A stretch of DNA of 38,211 nt, taken from positions 1-38,211 of the forward strand of contig CAIRTW010000282.1 in NCBI GenBank assembly GCA_903881585.1, given 5' to 3'. The translations under genes were made by a program, and so were the position numbers. The DNA comes from an uncultured Bacteroidota bacterium. Lineage in GTDB: Bacteria; Bacteroidota; Bacteroidia; Chitinophagales; Chitinophagaceae. The notes under the pieces were generated by a model. It saw only the letters and a list, made by a program, of their open reading frames with translations. It was not told the origin of the DNA and ran no database searches. Position 1 is the stretch's first letter. Each line of letters starts with the position of its first letter. This document shows positions 1-8,534 of this stretch, piece by piece.

Positions 1-81
1 ATTGTCAGAAAAATTTTGTGCAAAACTTACCTCTCAAACCACCATCTGTCTATTTTTCAACATCATTGTGGATTGGCATGG

Positions 82-846
82 CTATTTTAATGCGTTTGCC
101 CTGCTGCCCAGGTACAGGGCATTATTATTCTCAAATACAGCAACCGCCTGTAAATTGTTATCCGGGTTCGGGAAAGTGTAGCCCTTTACATGCCGGCCGT
201 CAATGGGCTGCTCCAGGTATATAACCTTGTCGGTAACGGTTACAATGCCAGATATTGTATCGTTGTTATAGACCACATATCCGTCGAGAGAGGTATTAAG
301 AACAGAGGCACCTTTTGGGGCGTTATCATTATCTAACAGCATGCTCTCATAAACAAATTCGCACTCATAAAAAAGGAAAAAGTCGGGGTAGTATAAATAG
401 GGAAGATACCCATTGAACCTTTCTTTTCTAAAGGAGCGATCGTGCGCCTGGCTTTTTTGTTTGGTTAGCTGTGTGGAATAATAAGGATAGTTGTGCTTCG
501 TTACCGGGTTGTACCTCTGCACTCCGGCAATGACAGCTGACGAACCATGGTAAGCGCTGCTTCCTGTTGCGCCTGGCCCGGTTGTAACGGGTACGCGATT
601 ATTTGCGGATGCAGTTATGACTCCCGATGCAGAGGCCGCATGCGGCAGAGCAACAGATGATTCTTTTACACCAGCGCTGGCAGCAGGTGCAGAAGCGTGT
701 GTATCGTAATTATTAGTGCCGGCAGAACTGCTGGCATGTCCTACAGACTCTGTTGTAGTTGCGGCCGCATAGCGTGCCTGTGCTATACTTCTGGCATTTA
801 TTCCTAAGGCGAGGAAAAAAGCGAGGGCAATTGAGAGGCGTTTCAT
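82..846 (-). CDS. secreted hypothetical protein, short paralogue of the next gene
   Basis: Protein of 254 residues that I do not recognise. The start is placed at the internal ATG that opens a clear signal peptide (MKRLSIALAFFLALG, likely cleaved after SIAQA); an ATG 30 bases upstream would put a charged segment before it. A low-complexity Ala/Ser/Thr/Gly-rich stretch fills roughly residues 20-100, then an aromatic-rich middle. The C-terminal part contains LDGYVVYNNDTISG, which matches LDGFVVYAHDTLSG in the neighbouring minus-strand gene, so the two are tandem paralogues. This copy stops about 50 residues after that motif, whereas the neighbour continues for about 145, so it may be C-terminally truncated. 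It is probably periplasmic or surface-exposed. Function unknown. Confidence 0.7.
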   Translation of the reverse strand: MKRLSIALAFFLALGINARSIAQARYAAATTTESVGHASSSAGTNNYDTHASAPAASAGVKESSVALPHAASASGVITASANNRVPVTTGPGATGSSAYHGSSAVIAGVQRYNPVTKHNYPYYSTQLTKQKSQAHDRSFRKERFNGYLPYLYYPDFFLFYECEFVYESMLLDNDNAPKGASVLNTSLDGYVVYNNDTISGIVTVTDKVIYLEQPIDGRHVKGYTFPNPDNNLQAVAVFENNNALYLGSRANALK

Positions 847-932
847 GAAGTGATTTTTAGTGTTGTGTACGATCAAATAACAACAAAAAGTACGCCTTTT
901 TACAACAACAATATGTTAAAATATGAACTGGA

Positions 933-1931
933 TTAGTCGAGCTTATCTAAATAGATCAGCAGTTGGTTCCAGCTGAAATTTTTAGGGTCGAGTTGCAGGC
1001 CGTAGGCCGCGTTTACATATTCTGTGAGCTGCTCCTTGCTTTTAGCCCCTGAAAACGATCTAAGACTTTTTGTTTCACCGTTGAACTCCACCACCAGCGA
1101 CATCTTATCAATGTCTTCGGCGCGGTATATAAAACGGTGGTCATCGTCATACAGGTTCAGCTTGCCTTCATGAACCACGCGCCACAGTTTTTTACTGTTT
1201 TTATCCAGCCGCACCAGTTTCACCTGCTTATCTTCACTGTTAAATGCGGTGACATATACCAATTCTTTGTCCCGTGCCCTAAACGTATAATCATATTTGC
1301 GGCCGGAATCTGTTGTTGCCAGGTAAACGGTATTTGCCCTTAGCGTCAACGTACCCGAAAGTGTATCGTGCGCATATACAACAAATCCATCGAGGTCATC
1401 TTCCATAACATTGTCGGAATACCCCTGGTCATCACTGTTGCTGGGCCCTGCCGCTGTATATGGGTAGTTTGGGCTGTACATCATACTAAAGCCTAATGCC
1501 CACATACTGTAGTAAGGATTGTAGGCAAACGGATCGTTGTAGTAAGGGTTGTAATAGCTGTAATAATAAGATGGGTAAGACGGACCAGACCCGATGCCGG
1601 GATTGACAGGCGGCTCTCCGTTACGTGGCGGCACTTGTACACCTTTCTGGTAAACCTGCATATTTCTGCTGTGGTTTTGAACAATGGAGGCAGGAGATGT
1701 GGACCGGCTGATGGACTTCCTCGGTTGCGCGGCACTATGGGTGGCAGTGTGCGTCATCCCGGAACTACTGTTATGGCTGGCTGGTGAATGCTCGCCGCTG
1801 TGGCTGCTGCCTATGCGGTTGCTGGAATGGCCGCCCGAATGCCCTCCGCCATGTCCGCCACCGTGGCCTTTGGCCAATGCCCCTGTGGCAGTAAATAAAC
1901 AAGTAGCAATAAACAACAGGATGTGCTTCAT
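933..1931 (-). CDS. secreted hypothetical protein with His/Gly-rich N-terminus
   Basis: Protein of 332 residues beginning with a clear signal peptide (MKHILLFIATCLFTATGALA). The mature N-terminus is rich in His, Gly and Ser (GHGGGHGGGHSGGH), which could bind metal, followed by a Tyr/Pro/Asn-rich segment (YYSYYNPYYNDPF). The C-terminal half looks globular and starts at LDGFVVYAHDTLSG, the motif shared with the adjacent downstream gene; the shared residues suggest a duplicated extracytoplasmic domain. The ATG lies only five bases from a perfect minus-strand TAnnTTTG element, so the transcript should be leaderless or nearly so. I cannot assign a function; a cell-envelope role is inferred from the signal peptide only. 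Confidence 0.75.
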   Translation of the reverse strand: MKHILLFIATCLFTATGALAKGHGGGHGGGHSGGHSSNRIGSSHSGEHSPASHNSSSGMTHTATHSAAQPRKSISRSTSPASIVQNHSRNMQVYQKGVQVPPRNGEPPVNPGIGSGPSYPSYYYSYYNPYYNDPFAYNPYYSMWALGFSMMYSPNYPYTAAGPSNSDDQGYSDNVMEDDLDGFVVYAHDTLSGTLTLRANTVYLATTDSGRKYDYTFRARDKELVYVTAFNSEDKQVKLVRLDKNSKKLWRVVHEGKLNLYDDDHRFIYRAEDIDKMSLVVEFNGETKSLRSFSGAKSKEQLTEYVNAAYGLQLDPKNFSWNQLLIYLDKLD

Positions 1932-1936
1932 AAAAC

Positions 1937-1944
1937 CAAAAATA
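1937..1944 (-). promoter_or_regulatory. Bacteroidota -7 promoter element (TATTTTTG, minus strand)
   Basis: Perfect TAnnTTTG on the minus strand, ending five bases before the ATG at 1931. No well-spaced -33 TTTG is visible. The position predicts a transcript start at or beside the start codon. Confidence 0.5.
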
Positions 1945-2038
1945 TGTAATTACTTGTGTTTAAGTGATAGGGGCAAAGTTCACATTTTATATTTTAATTG
2001 TAACTTATTTTTTGATTTTTTCTTTAGCTTGCCACCTC

Positions 2039-4072
2039 ATGCAGTGGATATATTGGCTCATAGCTATAGTTTTATCGGTTGGCGCGGGTTATTGGGTATA
2101 TCGTGCTGATAAGCGGCGTGCAGTTCCCTACCCATGGCTTACTTCTTTGTTACGGTCGCTGGTTGTTTTTTTCACCCTGCTGCTCATCCTGGTGCCGACG
2201 ATTATCATTACCAAAAATGTTGTGGAGAAGCCGGTCGTATTGTTGTTGCAAGACAATTCGCGCTCTATCGGAAATGCTCTCGGCAACGATTCTGCCGCAT
2301 ACCGGAAGAATGTCGAAGACCTTACCCGACGGCTTTCGGATAAGTATAAAGTAGTGCAATGGGGTTTTGGCAATACCGTGCAAAACGACAGTTTGTTTCA
2401 ATACCGGCAACCGGCAACAGATATATCGTCTGCTTTGTCGCGCGCGCAGGAGTATTTCGGGCTACAGAACCTTGGCGCAGTGATATTGGCAACTGATGGG
2501 CGTTTTAATGAAGGGATGAACCCGCTCTACCAGCAGCTGTCGTTACATAGTTCTCTTTATGCAGTGGCTATTGGCGATAGTGTGCAGCAAAAAGACGTAA
2601 GGGTAGCGAGGGTTTATGCAAACAAGGTTGTCACCATCAACAGCACGTTTGAGATCAGGGCAGATATTGTTGCCGATCTGTGCAAGGGTTACAACAATAG
2701 CGTGGTTATCAAAGAAGGGGAGAACATGCTTTCCTCCGTTCCTGTATCTGTTGCCAGTGATAAATATGACCGCTCAATATCTTTTACTGTAAAGGCCGAC
2801 AAAGCAGGCCTGCACCACTATACGATCTCCATGCCCGAAGCTGAAGGGGAAATGAACCTGGCAAATAACCGCCGGGATATCTTTGTAGAAGTGGCGGAGG
2901 AAAAGAAGAGCATACTTATAGTCTCTGCTGCCCCCCACCCGGACGTGAACGCTATAAAGGATGCACTCAGCGGGATGGATGCTTACAAAGTCACGGTATG
3001 TGCAGCAGACAATTTCCCCTCATCGCTTAGTTCATACAATGTCATTATACTCCACGGGCTGCCATCGGTAAGGAACAAACTGGCAACCCAACTGCTGGCC
3101 GCGAATAAACCAATGTGGTTTATCCTTACCAATCAGACGGAGATCAAGGGTATCAACAGCTTGTCGCAATTGACCCACGCCAGCATTTCGGCTGGCGCAC
3201 CACACGATGCGCTTGCAATGTTTGAACCGGCATTCACTACGTTCACCGTGCCGCAAAATATCCAGTCTGTTACCGATAAGATGCCCCCGCTGAGCGCTGC
3301 GGCAAACCTTGCTGCAGGACCAGGGGCAAACGTTTTGTTTTCGCAAAAGCCGATAGGGGCACAAGCACCCCTGTGGGTGTTGCAGCAGGGCAGTGTGCCT
3401 ACGGCTATATTAGGGGGCGAGGGCCTGTGGCGCTGGCGGCTGTATGAATATAAGAACTTTAATGACCATACAGTAATTGACGAGTGCATCAGGCAAACGG
3501 TTGCTTTCCTCTGTGCAAACAATAACGAAAAGCCCTTTGGCGTATCCCTGCAGAAATACGTTTGGAGCGACCAGGAGTCTATATCTCTTAACGCCCACTT
3601 GCTGAATGCGAACAACGAACAGGTAAACACCCCCGATGTGCAGTTGACCATAACGGACAGCGCCGGCCGCAAGCAGAGTTTCTCTTTTGAGCGGGCGGGT
3701 ACGGCCTATAATATTAATATAGGTGTTTGGGCCGGAGGCACTTATACTTATAGCGCACATACTACCTATAACGACAAGCAGTATTCAGCTAACGGCAGTT
3801 TTGTGGTAGAGAGCATTCCGCTGGAGCTAATGGAATCCGGGGCTGATTATCCGCTGCTCTATGGGCTTGCCCGGAAATACAATGGTGGGTTTGTTACTGC
3901 ACGGAATGTATCATCCCTCTACGATAGCATTTCACACAACGACCGTATTAAGCCCGTGATCCAATCCAATACGGAGACGGTTCCACTTATTGACCGTAAA
4001 TGGTATTTCTTTATTATCCTGTTATTGGCAGTTGCGGAGTGGTTGCTGCGCAAGTACTGGCTTGCACAATAA
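2039..4072 (+). CDS. membrane protein with von Willebrand factor A-like domain
   Basis: Protein of 677 residues. I start it at the ATG that opens the first membrane segment (MQWIYWLIAIVL); an in-frame ATG 75 bases upstream would add a non-typical extension. Two N-terminal membrane segments (about 1-19 and 37-57) are followed by a VWA-like domain with a MIDAS-type DxSxS motif (Asp72, Ser74, Ser76 in QDNSRSIG) and a later ATDGRFNEG segment resembling the third metal-ligand loop. The long middle is probably extracytoplasmic with beta-sandwich-like stretches. A last membrane segment lies close to the C-terminus (WYFFIILLLAVAEWLLRKYW). The architecture resembles Bacteroidota BatA/BatB-like and related VWA membrane proteins, but no MoxR ATPase or Bat partner is nearby. 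Exact role unknown. Confidence 0.75.
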   Translation: MQWIYWLIAIVLSVGAGYWVYRADKRRAVPYPWLTSLLRSLVVFFTLLLILVPTIIITKNVVEKPVVLLLQDNSRSIGNALGNDSAAYRKNVEDLTRRLSDKYKVVQWGFGNTVQNDSLFQYRQPATDISSALSRAQEYFGLQNLGAVILATDGRFNEGMNPLYQQLSLHSSLYAVAIGDSVQQKDVRVARVYANKVVTINSTFEIRADIVADLCKGYNNSVVIKEGENMLSSVPVSVASDKYDRSISFTVKADKAGLHHYTISMPEAEGEMNLANNRRDIFVEVAEEKKSILIVSAAPHPDVNAIKDALSGMDAYKVTVCAADNFPSSLSSYNVIILHGLPSVRNKLATQLLAANKPMWFILTNQTEIKGINSLSQLTHASISAGAPHDALAMFEPAFTTFTVPQNIQSVTDKMPPLSAAANLAAGPGANVLFSQKPIGAQAPLWVLQQGSVPTAILGGEGLWRWRLYEYKNFNDHTVIDECIRQTVAFLCANNNEKPFGVSLQKYVWSDQESISLNAHLLNANNEQVNTPDVQLTITDSAGRKQSFSFERAGTAYNINIGVWAGGTYTYSAHTTYNDKQYSANGSFVVESIPLELMESGADYPLLYGLARKYNGGFVTARNVSSLYDSISHNDRIKPVIQSNTETVPLIDRKWYFFIILLLAVAEWLLRKYWLAQ

Positions 4073-4082
4073 AGTTTAGCGC

Positions 4083-4114
4083 CTTGAGCAGCTAAAATTT
4101 ATATCTTAACTTTG
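4083..4114 (+). promoter_or_regulatory. candidate promoter (CTTG - N20 - TAACTTTG)
   Basis: TAACTTTG at 4107-4114 is a perfect TAnnTTTG and is preceded at a near-consensus distance (20 bases) by CTTG at 4083-4086. The transcript start would fall near 4120, on top of the GTG there, which favours the ATG at 4138 as the start of the next gene. Confidence 0.5.
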
Positions 4115-4137
4115 GCACCGTGAACCCGGAAAGTAAA

Positions 4138-4842
4138 ATGGTCCGCTTGTATTTCCATCTATTTGGCAGCGCTGCCAGGAGGTATAGTATTGCTATTATT
4201 ATAGTGATCAGCAGCCTGGGCCTCCATCCATATCACTGTGCCGCACAGGCCACACCGGATACAACACTCAATAATATTGTTGATGATACACTGCATGAAA
4301 GAAAAGCAGGGAAAGGCATTCAGGTGATTACCCCACGTGCAAACCCGGGTGATGATACCACTTCCATGATAATCGTGAAAAAAGGCCCGTTCCAGCCAAA
4401 CCCTAAAAAGGCGGGACTCTACAGCGCACTCATACCAGGACTCGGGCAATTGTATAACCGCCAGTATTGGAAAATACCCTTAGTGTATGCCGGGATAGGT
4501 GTTGCAGGGTACTATTTCGTCAAAAATCTGACCGATTACCAATCTTTCCGAAAGGCATACATTGGCCGTATCGGTAATCCTTACCCTACCGACAAATATG
4601 TGGGACAATATACCATCGACCAACTGAACCAATATCAAAACGACGCCAGTAAGTTTCTTGACCTCACTGTACTGTTCAGCACGGTTGGGTACGCATTGGA
4701 GGTAATGGACGCTGTTGTCTCTGCCCATCTTAAGAATTTTGATATTTCGCGGGACATATCCCTGCATATGAAGCCGGTACCGGTTCCAAACGGCCTCGGT
4801 CTGGGGTTGGTAATGAATCTAAAATCGCGGCATGAGCGATAG
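4138..4842 (+). CDS. DUF5683 domain protein
   Basis: Protein of 234 residues from ATG 4138 (240 if the in-frame GTG at 4120 is used). A hydrophobic segment ending near CAAQA acts as signal peptide or anchor. The core KKAGLYSALIPGLGQLYNRQ, followed by WKIPLVYAGIGVAGYYF and a YQSFRKAY-type segment, is the hallmark of the DUF5683 family, small membrane proteins of Bacteroidota that lie near division, lipoprotein or chromosome-partition genes in other genomes. Two membrane helices in the core and a further hydrophobic stretch near the C-terminus are visible. The biochemical role is unknown. The upstream gene is on the same strand, but a separate promoter appears to precede this one. Confidence 0.85.
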   Translation: MVRLYFHLFGSAARRYSIAIIIVISSLGLHPYHCAAQATPDTTLNNIVDDTLHERKAGKGIQVITPRANPGDDTTSMIIVKKGPFQPNPKKAGLYSALIPGLGQLYNRQYWKIPLVYAGIGVAGYYFVKNLTDYQSFRKAYIGRIGNPYPTDKYVGQYTIDQLNQYQNDASKFLDLTVLFSTVGYALEVMDAVVSAHLKNFDISRDISLHMKPVPVPNGLGLGLVMNLKSRHER

Positions 4843-4862
4843 CCGGGAAAGCACTTTTACGT

Positions 4863-4883
4863 TTTTTACTTTTTACTTTTTAC
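4863..4883 (+). repeat. heptamer tandem repeat TTTTTAC x3 in a promoter
   Basis: Three exact TTTTTAC units at 4863-4869, 4870-4876 and 4877-4883, flanked by degenerate copies (TTTTAC before, TTTTG after). The last unit forms part of the -7 element of the next gene. Unit gain or loss would change spacing upstream of the -7 element by 7 bp. Confidence 0.8.
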
Positions 4884-4888
4884 TTTTG
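4881..4888 (+). promoter_or_regulatory. Bacteroidota -7 promoter element (TACTTTTG)
   Basis: Perfect TAnnTTTG ending five bases before the ATG at 4894. A -33 element would have to lie within or just before the heptamer repeat. Predicts an almost leaderless mRNA for the O-acetylation pair. Confidence 0.5.
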
Positions 4889-4893
4889 GCGTA

Positions 4894-6282
4894 ATGGTAT
4901 TTAATTCCCTGCAGTTTCTTGTGTTTTTTATGGTAGTATCCATTCTGTACTACCAGATTAAAAATCAGATGGGGCGTGTCTGGCTGCTATTGCTGAGCAG
5001 TTGCTATTTCTATATGACCTTTGTGCCGGTATATATACTCATACTGGGCTTTACAATTGTTATAGACTATATCGCCGGCATATTAATAGCCTCGTCTACT
5101 GCCAATAAAAAAGCCTGGCTCACCCTAAGTATCATTGCCAATGTAGGGATACTTGTGTTCTATAAGTATTTCAACTTCCTGCTGGGTAATATAGAGCCGC
5201 TGATCACGCAAGTTTTTCCGCACTACGAGTTGCCATATATGAATATCATACTGCCCATAGGTTTGTCCTTCCATACCTTCCAGGCTATGAGCTACACCAT
5301 AGAGGTGTACCGGGGCAACCAAAAGCCGGAGCGCAATTTTGTGGTCTATGCGCTTTATGTGATGTATTACCCGCAATTGGTCGCAGGGCCTATAGAGCGG
5401 CCGCAGAATATGATCCACCAGTTTCACGAGTTTAAGGAATACCGGTGGGACAATGTAAAAGAAGGCCTGGCAAGAATGGCCTGGGGCTTTTTTAAGAAAG
5501 TGGTCATCGCAGACCGCGTTGCTGTAGAGGTGGATTATGCTTTTGCGAATCATCATTCCCTGTCTTCGTGGTCGCTTATGGCAGCGGCTATGCTTTACTC
5601 ATTTCAAATCTATTGCGACTTCTCCGGTTATTCGGATATTGCACTTGGCGCTTCAAGACTCATGGGGATTACCCTCATGGAGAATTTCAATGAGCCATAC
5701 AAATCAAAAAATATTACTGAGTTCTGGACGCGCTGGCACATATCGCTGTCCTCATGGTTCCGCGATTATGTTTACATACCGCTGGGCGGTAACCGGAAGG
5801 GTGAAGTGCGGAAGCGCATAAATGTATTTTTCGTGTTTCTGCTCAGCGGCCTGTGGCACGGCGCCAACTGGACATTTGTGGCCTGGGGCTCATTGCATGG
5901 CGCGCTGGTTACCCTGCTGCCCGGGAAAGGGAAAAAGGACCCGACAAAGAACCCCATAGCTGATGCGGTATTTATCTGTCTCAATTTTATCATTGTGACG
6001 TTCTTCTGGATATTCTTCCGGGCCAGTAATATCAAAACAGCGACAACCTATATCGCTGAGATATTCAGTTTTAAAGGCGGCCCTGCAAAGTTTGGCATGA
6101 ATATCACTGAATTGCTTTTTTCAGTTTCGTTCATCATCATCATGCTTTTCAGGGAAAATAAATTCAAGAGCCATTTGATCCGCAAAGACATTTTCTTTAC
6201 TGCATACCTTACCCTTATGGTGCTTATCTGTTACTTTTTTGGTGTGTTCGGTGAAAATCAATTTATCTATTTTCAATTTTAA
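4894..6282 (+). CDS. MBOAT family O-acyltransferase (AlgI-like)
   Basis: Protein of 462 residues, the usual size for bacterial membrane-bound O-acyltransferases. It has about ten or more membrane segments. Family motifs include the central region FWTRWHISLSSWFRDYVYIP with the PLGGNRKG loop, and LLSGLWHGANWTFVAWG, which carries the conserved active-site histidine. In AlgI, PatA and DltB systems such proteins move acyl groups across the cytoplasmic membrane for O-acetylation of alginate, peptidoglycan or teichoic acid. Two bases separate its stop from the next start, and the next gene encodes an SGNH-type transferase, so the two should work as a pair on an envelope or secreted polysaccharide. 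The acceptor cannot be told from the sequence. Confidence 0.92.
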   Translation: MVFNSLQFLVFFMVVSILYYQIKNQMGRVWLLLLSSCYFYMTFVPVYILILGFTIVIDYIAGILIASSTANKKAWLTLSIIANVGILVFYKYFNFLLGNIEPLITQVFPHYELPYMNIILPIGLSFHTFQAMSYTIEVYRGNQKPERNFVVYALYVMYYPQLVAGPIERPQNMIHQFHEFKEYRWDNVKEGLARMAWGFFKKVVIADRVAVEVDYAFANHHSLSSWSLMAAAMLYSFQIYCDFSGYSDIALGASRLMGITLMENFNEPYKSKNITEFWTRWHISLSSWFRDYVYIPLGGNRKGEVRKRINVFFVFLLSGLWHGANWTFVAWGSLHGALVTLLPGKGKKDPTKNPIADAVFICLNFIIVTFFWIFFRASNIKTATTYIAEIFSFKGGPAKFGMNITELLFSVSFIIIMLFRENKFKSHLIRKDIFFTAYLTLMVLICYFFGVFGENQFIYFQF

Positions 6283-6284
6283 CG

Positions 6285-7394
6285 GTGAAAAAAGTATTCG
6301 CATACATGTGCTTGATTATTGGGTTCGGGGCGCTGGGTGTTTCCTCGGTTTCTAAAGTCATGCACAAAATATGGGATTGGAACAACTCTCACATCAACCG
6401 GTCTTCGTGGTGGTGCAAGCACAACAATATGGGTGGGGGCGACCTGGTGAAGCTGTCGTACCTGGATGATATAAAAAAATTCTGGGCGCTGAAAGATTAC
6501 CAGTTTCCCAAAGCCATGGATAGTGGTAAGAAGAACATCAACCTTTATATCTATGGAGACAGCTACACAGAAGACCTGCCCGATTCTGTATTTGCGGGTG
6601 TGAGCGAATACCATTACAACACTAAGCTGAAACCGGAAACCTATGTTCTTGATACCGGTAAACGGAATATCCTGGTGATAGAAATAACGGAGCGGCTGGT
6701 CATGGAGTCGTTTAGCAGCACCGCCATATACAATGTGCTTAAAAGCAAAGAATCGGTAGAGTTTGCACCGGTAAAAAATGATGCAGCGCCGACAAAGACA
6801 CCAGTGCCGGCACCTGCCCCGCAACGGAGGCCAAAGCCTACGCTTGTAGCCAAAACCAATTATTCGCAGATCATCAACACCAACCTGGAATACGTATTGT
6901 TCGACTACCGGATCATCAATCGAATCCGGCAGTATAAAGCGGATATGAATTACAGCCTCTTTCATCACGCATCCGGCGATGTAGCTATTTCAGACAATGA
7001 TCAATACATCTTTTTCAAACCTACGGTAGAGCAGGGCGGTACTTATAGCTGCTACACACCAATAGCAGATGCCGAGTTTAATAACACTATCGCCACACTC
7101 AATGAGATATATGACCACTACAAAAAAGAAGGTTTTGACGAGGTGTATTTTTCCATAATCCCGGGGGCCTCTACCATTTTGCAGCCCGACAACTATAATG
7201 GCCTCATACCGCGGCTCTATAGCAATAGTGCCTTGAAAATGCCCGTTATAGATGTCTATTCGATCTATAATAAAAGTCCTGACCCGGCGTCGCTTTACAG
7301 GAGAGGAGACACCCACTGGAACAACAATGGTATGCAGATATGGCTGGGGCTGCTGAATAATGAGTTGAGGAGGCAGAATGGGGAGCAACGATGA
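6285..7394 (+). CDS. SGNH-hydrolase-like acetyltransferase partner (AlgX/AlgJ-like)
   Basis: Protein of 369 residues with a GTG start two bases after the MBOAT gene stop. An N-terminal hydrophobic segment (about residues 5-22) acts as signal peptide or anchor. The SGNH block I is visible as YGDSYTED (Asp92, Ser93), and the catalytic Asp-x-His block as RGDTHWNNNG near the C-terminus (Asp342, His344), as in AlgJ/AlgX-type transferases. A Pro/Ala/Lys-rich linker with PVPAPAPQRRPKP lies near the middle. By family knowledge it takes acetyl groups delivered by the MBOAT protein and places them on a polysaccharide in the periplasm. The specific polymer is not evident. Confidence 0.82.
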   Translation: MKKVFAYMCLIIGFGALGVSSVSKVMHKIWDWNNSHINRSSWWCKHNNMGGGDLVKLSYLDDIKKFWALKDYQFPKAMDSGKKNINLYIYGDSYTEDLPDSVFAGVSEYHYNTKLKPETYVLDTGKRNILVIEITERLVMESFSSTAIYNVLKSKESVEFAPVKNDAAPTKTPVPAPAPQRRPKPTLVAKTNYSQIINTNLEYVLFDYRIINRIRQYKADMNYSLFHHASGDVAISDNDQYIFFKPTVEQGGTYSCYTPIADAEFNNTIATLNEIYDHYKKEGFDEVYFSIIPGASTILQPDNYNGLIPRLYSNSALKMPVIDVYSIYNKSPDPASLYRRGDTHWNNNGMQIWLGLLNNELRRQNGEQR

Positions 7395-7436
7395 GGCGAA
7401 ATTTTTTTATAAAAGAGGAAATTTGTAACTTTAACT

Positions 7437-7667
7437 ATGGCAATGAAAGAAAAAAAGCAGAAAAAGATATACTACTTAACAAAGGCTATTACAGAGAGAG
7501 CCAGCAAAAAAGGGTTTATTGAAGCTTCTAAAAATGCAATGGCCGAAATGGGGTACGTTGTAATTGCACAAGGCGAATGGGTAGTGAAAAAATTCCCGGA
7601 CGGCACTTTTGTTAAGATATCTCCGATAAAGCAAATAAACTTACCAAATGGCATCCTCTTCGACTAA
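7437..7667 (+). CDS. small protein upstream of a zeta-toxin-like gene
   Basis: Protein of 76 residues, lysine-rich at its N-terminus, then a short alpha/beta segment (YVVIAQGEWVVKKFPDGTFVKIS). ATG is at 7437 with a second in-frame ATG at 7443. It overlaps the start of the zeta-toxin-like gene by 20 bases, so the two are translationally coupled. Small proteins in this position often form a pair with the downstream kinase, and an antitoxin or regulatory role is a reasonable inference, but I do not recognise a named antitoxin family. A near-match to the -7 element (TAACTTTA) sits at 7426-7433. Confidence 0.7.
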   Translation: MAMKEKKQKKIYYLTKAITERASKKGFIEASKNAMAEMGYVVIAQGEWVVKKFPDGTFVKISPIKQINLPNGILFD

Positions 7668-8450
7668 AAATCCGGATGCTCACCTAAGGATGCGTGTTTT
7701 TGCCGGGCCAAATGGCTCAGGGAAAAGTACCGTAATAAAATATCTAAAAGATTATAGAATAAATAATAAAGAACCGATAGATTTTGGAGTTTACATTAAT
7801 GCCGATGATATTGCAAGAAAATTAAGAGAAGATGATTTTTCTTTTGATCACTACGGTGTTTTTCCGTTACCAACGCAGAGTTAACTCAGGTTGCATTATC
7901 CTCAGGTCTTATAAGCGATGACTTTGACGAAACTGCCTTTAAAAAATCTTATTCGCTCAGAAGCGGCATCATCAGACTGAAAGGTGAAAAATCAGATGAA
8001 CGGCTTGCCCAGATTATAGCTGATTTTTTACGGAAAAAATTTTTGAAAGAAAAAAGGAAATTCTCTTTTGAAACAGTTTTCTCCCATCCCTCAAAACTGG
8101 ACATTATGCGGGAAGCCGCGAATAATGGCTACAAAGTTTACCTCTATTTTGTGTCAACAGAATCTGCTGATATTAATAAATACCGGGTCGCGTTAAGAAC
8201 ACAAAGAGGTGGGCACAATGTTCCAAATGATAAAATCGAAAGTAGGTATTATCGTTCTCTGGATCTTTTATATGATGCTGCACAAATAGCTTATCAGGCT
8301 TTTCTTTGGGATAATTCTATTGATGGAGAGGATGCGAAATTGTTTGCCCACTTCAAGAAAAATGGCGATAAGAAGAAGTGGGACAAAAAAAGTAAGAAAG
8401 ATATTCCGAACTGGTTTAAAAAATATTACTCTGCAAAAGTTAAGAAGTAG
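7648..8450 (+). pseudogene. zeta-toxin-like P-loop kinase, interrupted by a frameshift
   Basis: The first part (7648-7884) has Walker A GPNGSGKST (Lys26) and the NADDIAR segment typical of zeta toxin/UNAG-kinase-like P-loop kinases, then runs into a stop at 7882. The -1 frame (positions divisible by three) is open from at least 7851 to 8450 and continues the family sequence (TNAELTQVALSSGLISD, then FSFETVFSH, then a kinase C-terminal half). Adding a single T in the T5 run at 7859-7863 joins the two halves seamlessly as HYGVFSVTNAEL. The gene is therefore a single-base-deletion pseudogene, a homopolymer sequencing error, or a slippage-dependent gene. Intact length would be about 267 residues, normal for the family. 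Zeta toxins phosphorylate UDP-N-acetylglucosamine. Confidence 0.85.
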
Positions 8451-8534
8451 TGTTTCTTACACGCAAACTCAAAATCAGTTTTCTTCCTCATTTTCCGCAA
8501 AAAACTTCTTACCTTTTCCCTATAAAAAAGTACT

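Noticed and set aside
1..81. Gene or RNA at the left edge
   Set aside because: The 81 bases downstream of the first gene hold no start, motif or structure I can support; a decayed continuation of the first gene is possible but not demonstrable.
6279..6968. Open frame of 229 residues opposite the SGNH gene
   Set aside because: Antisense shadow; the plus-strand frame has catalytic motifs and a coupled neighbour.
7859..7866. Programmed -1 frameshift in the zeta-like gene
   Set aside because: The T-run does not form a good tandem slippery site in the zero frame (GTT TTT would re-pair as TGT TTT) and no stimulating hairpin is obvious; a deletion or sequencing error is simpler.
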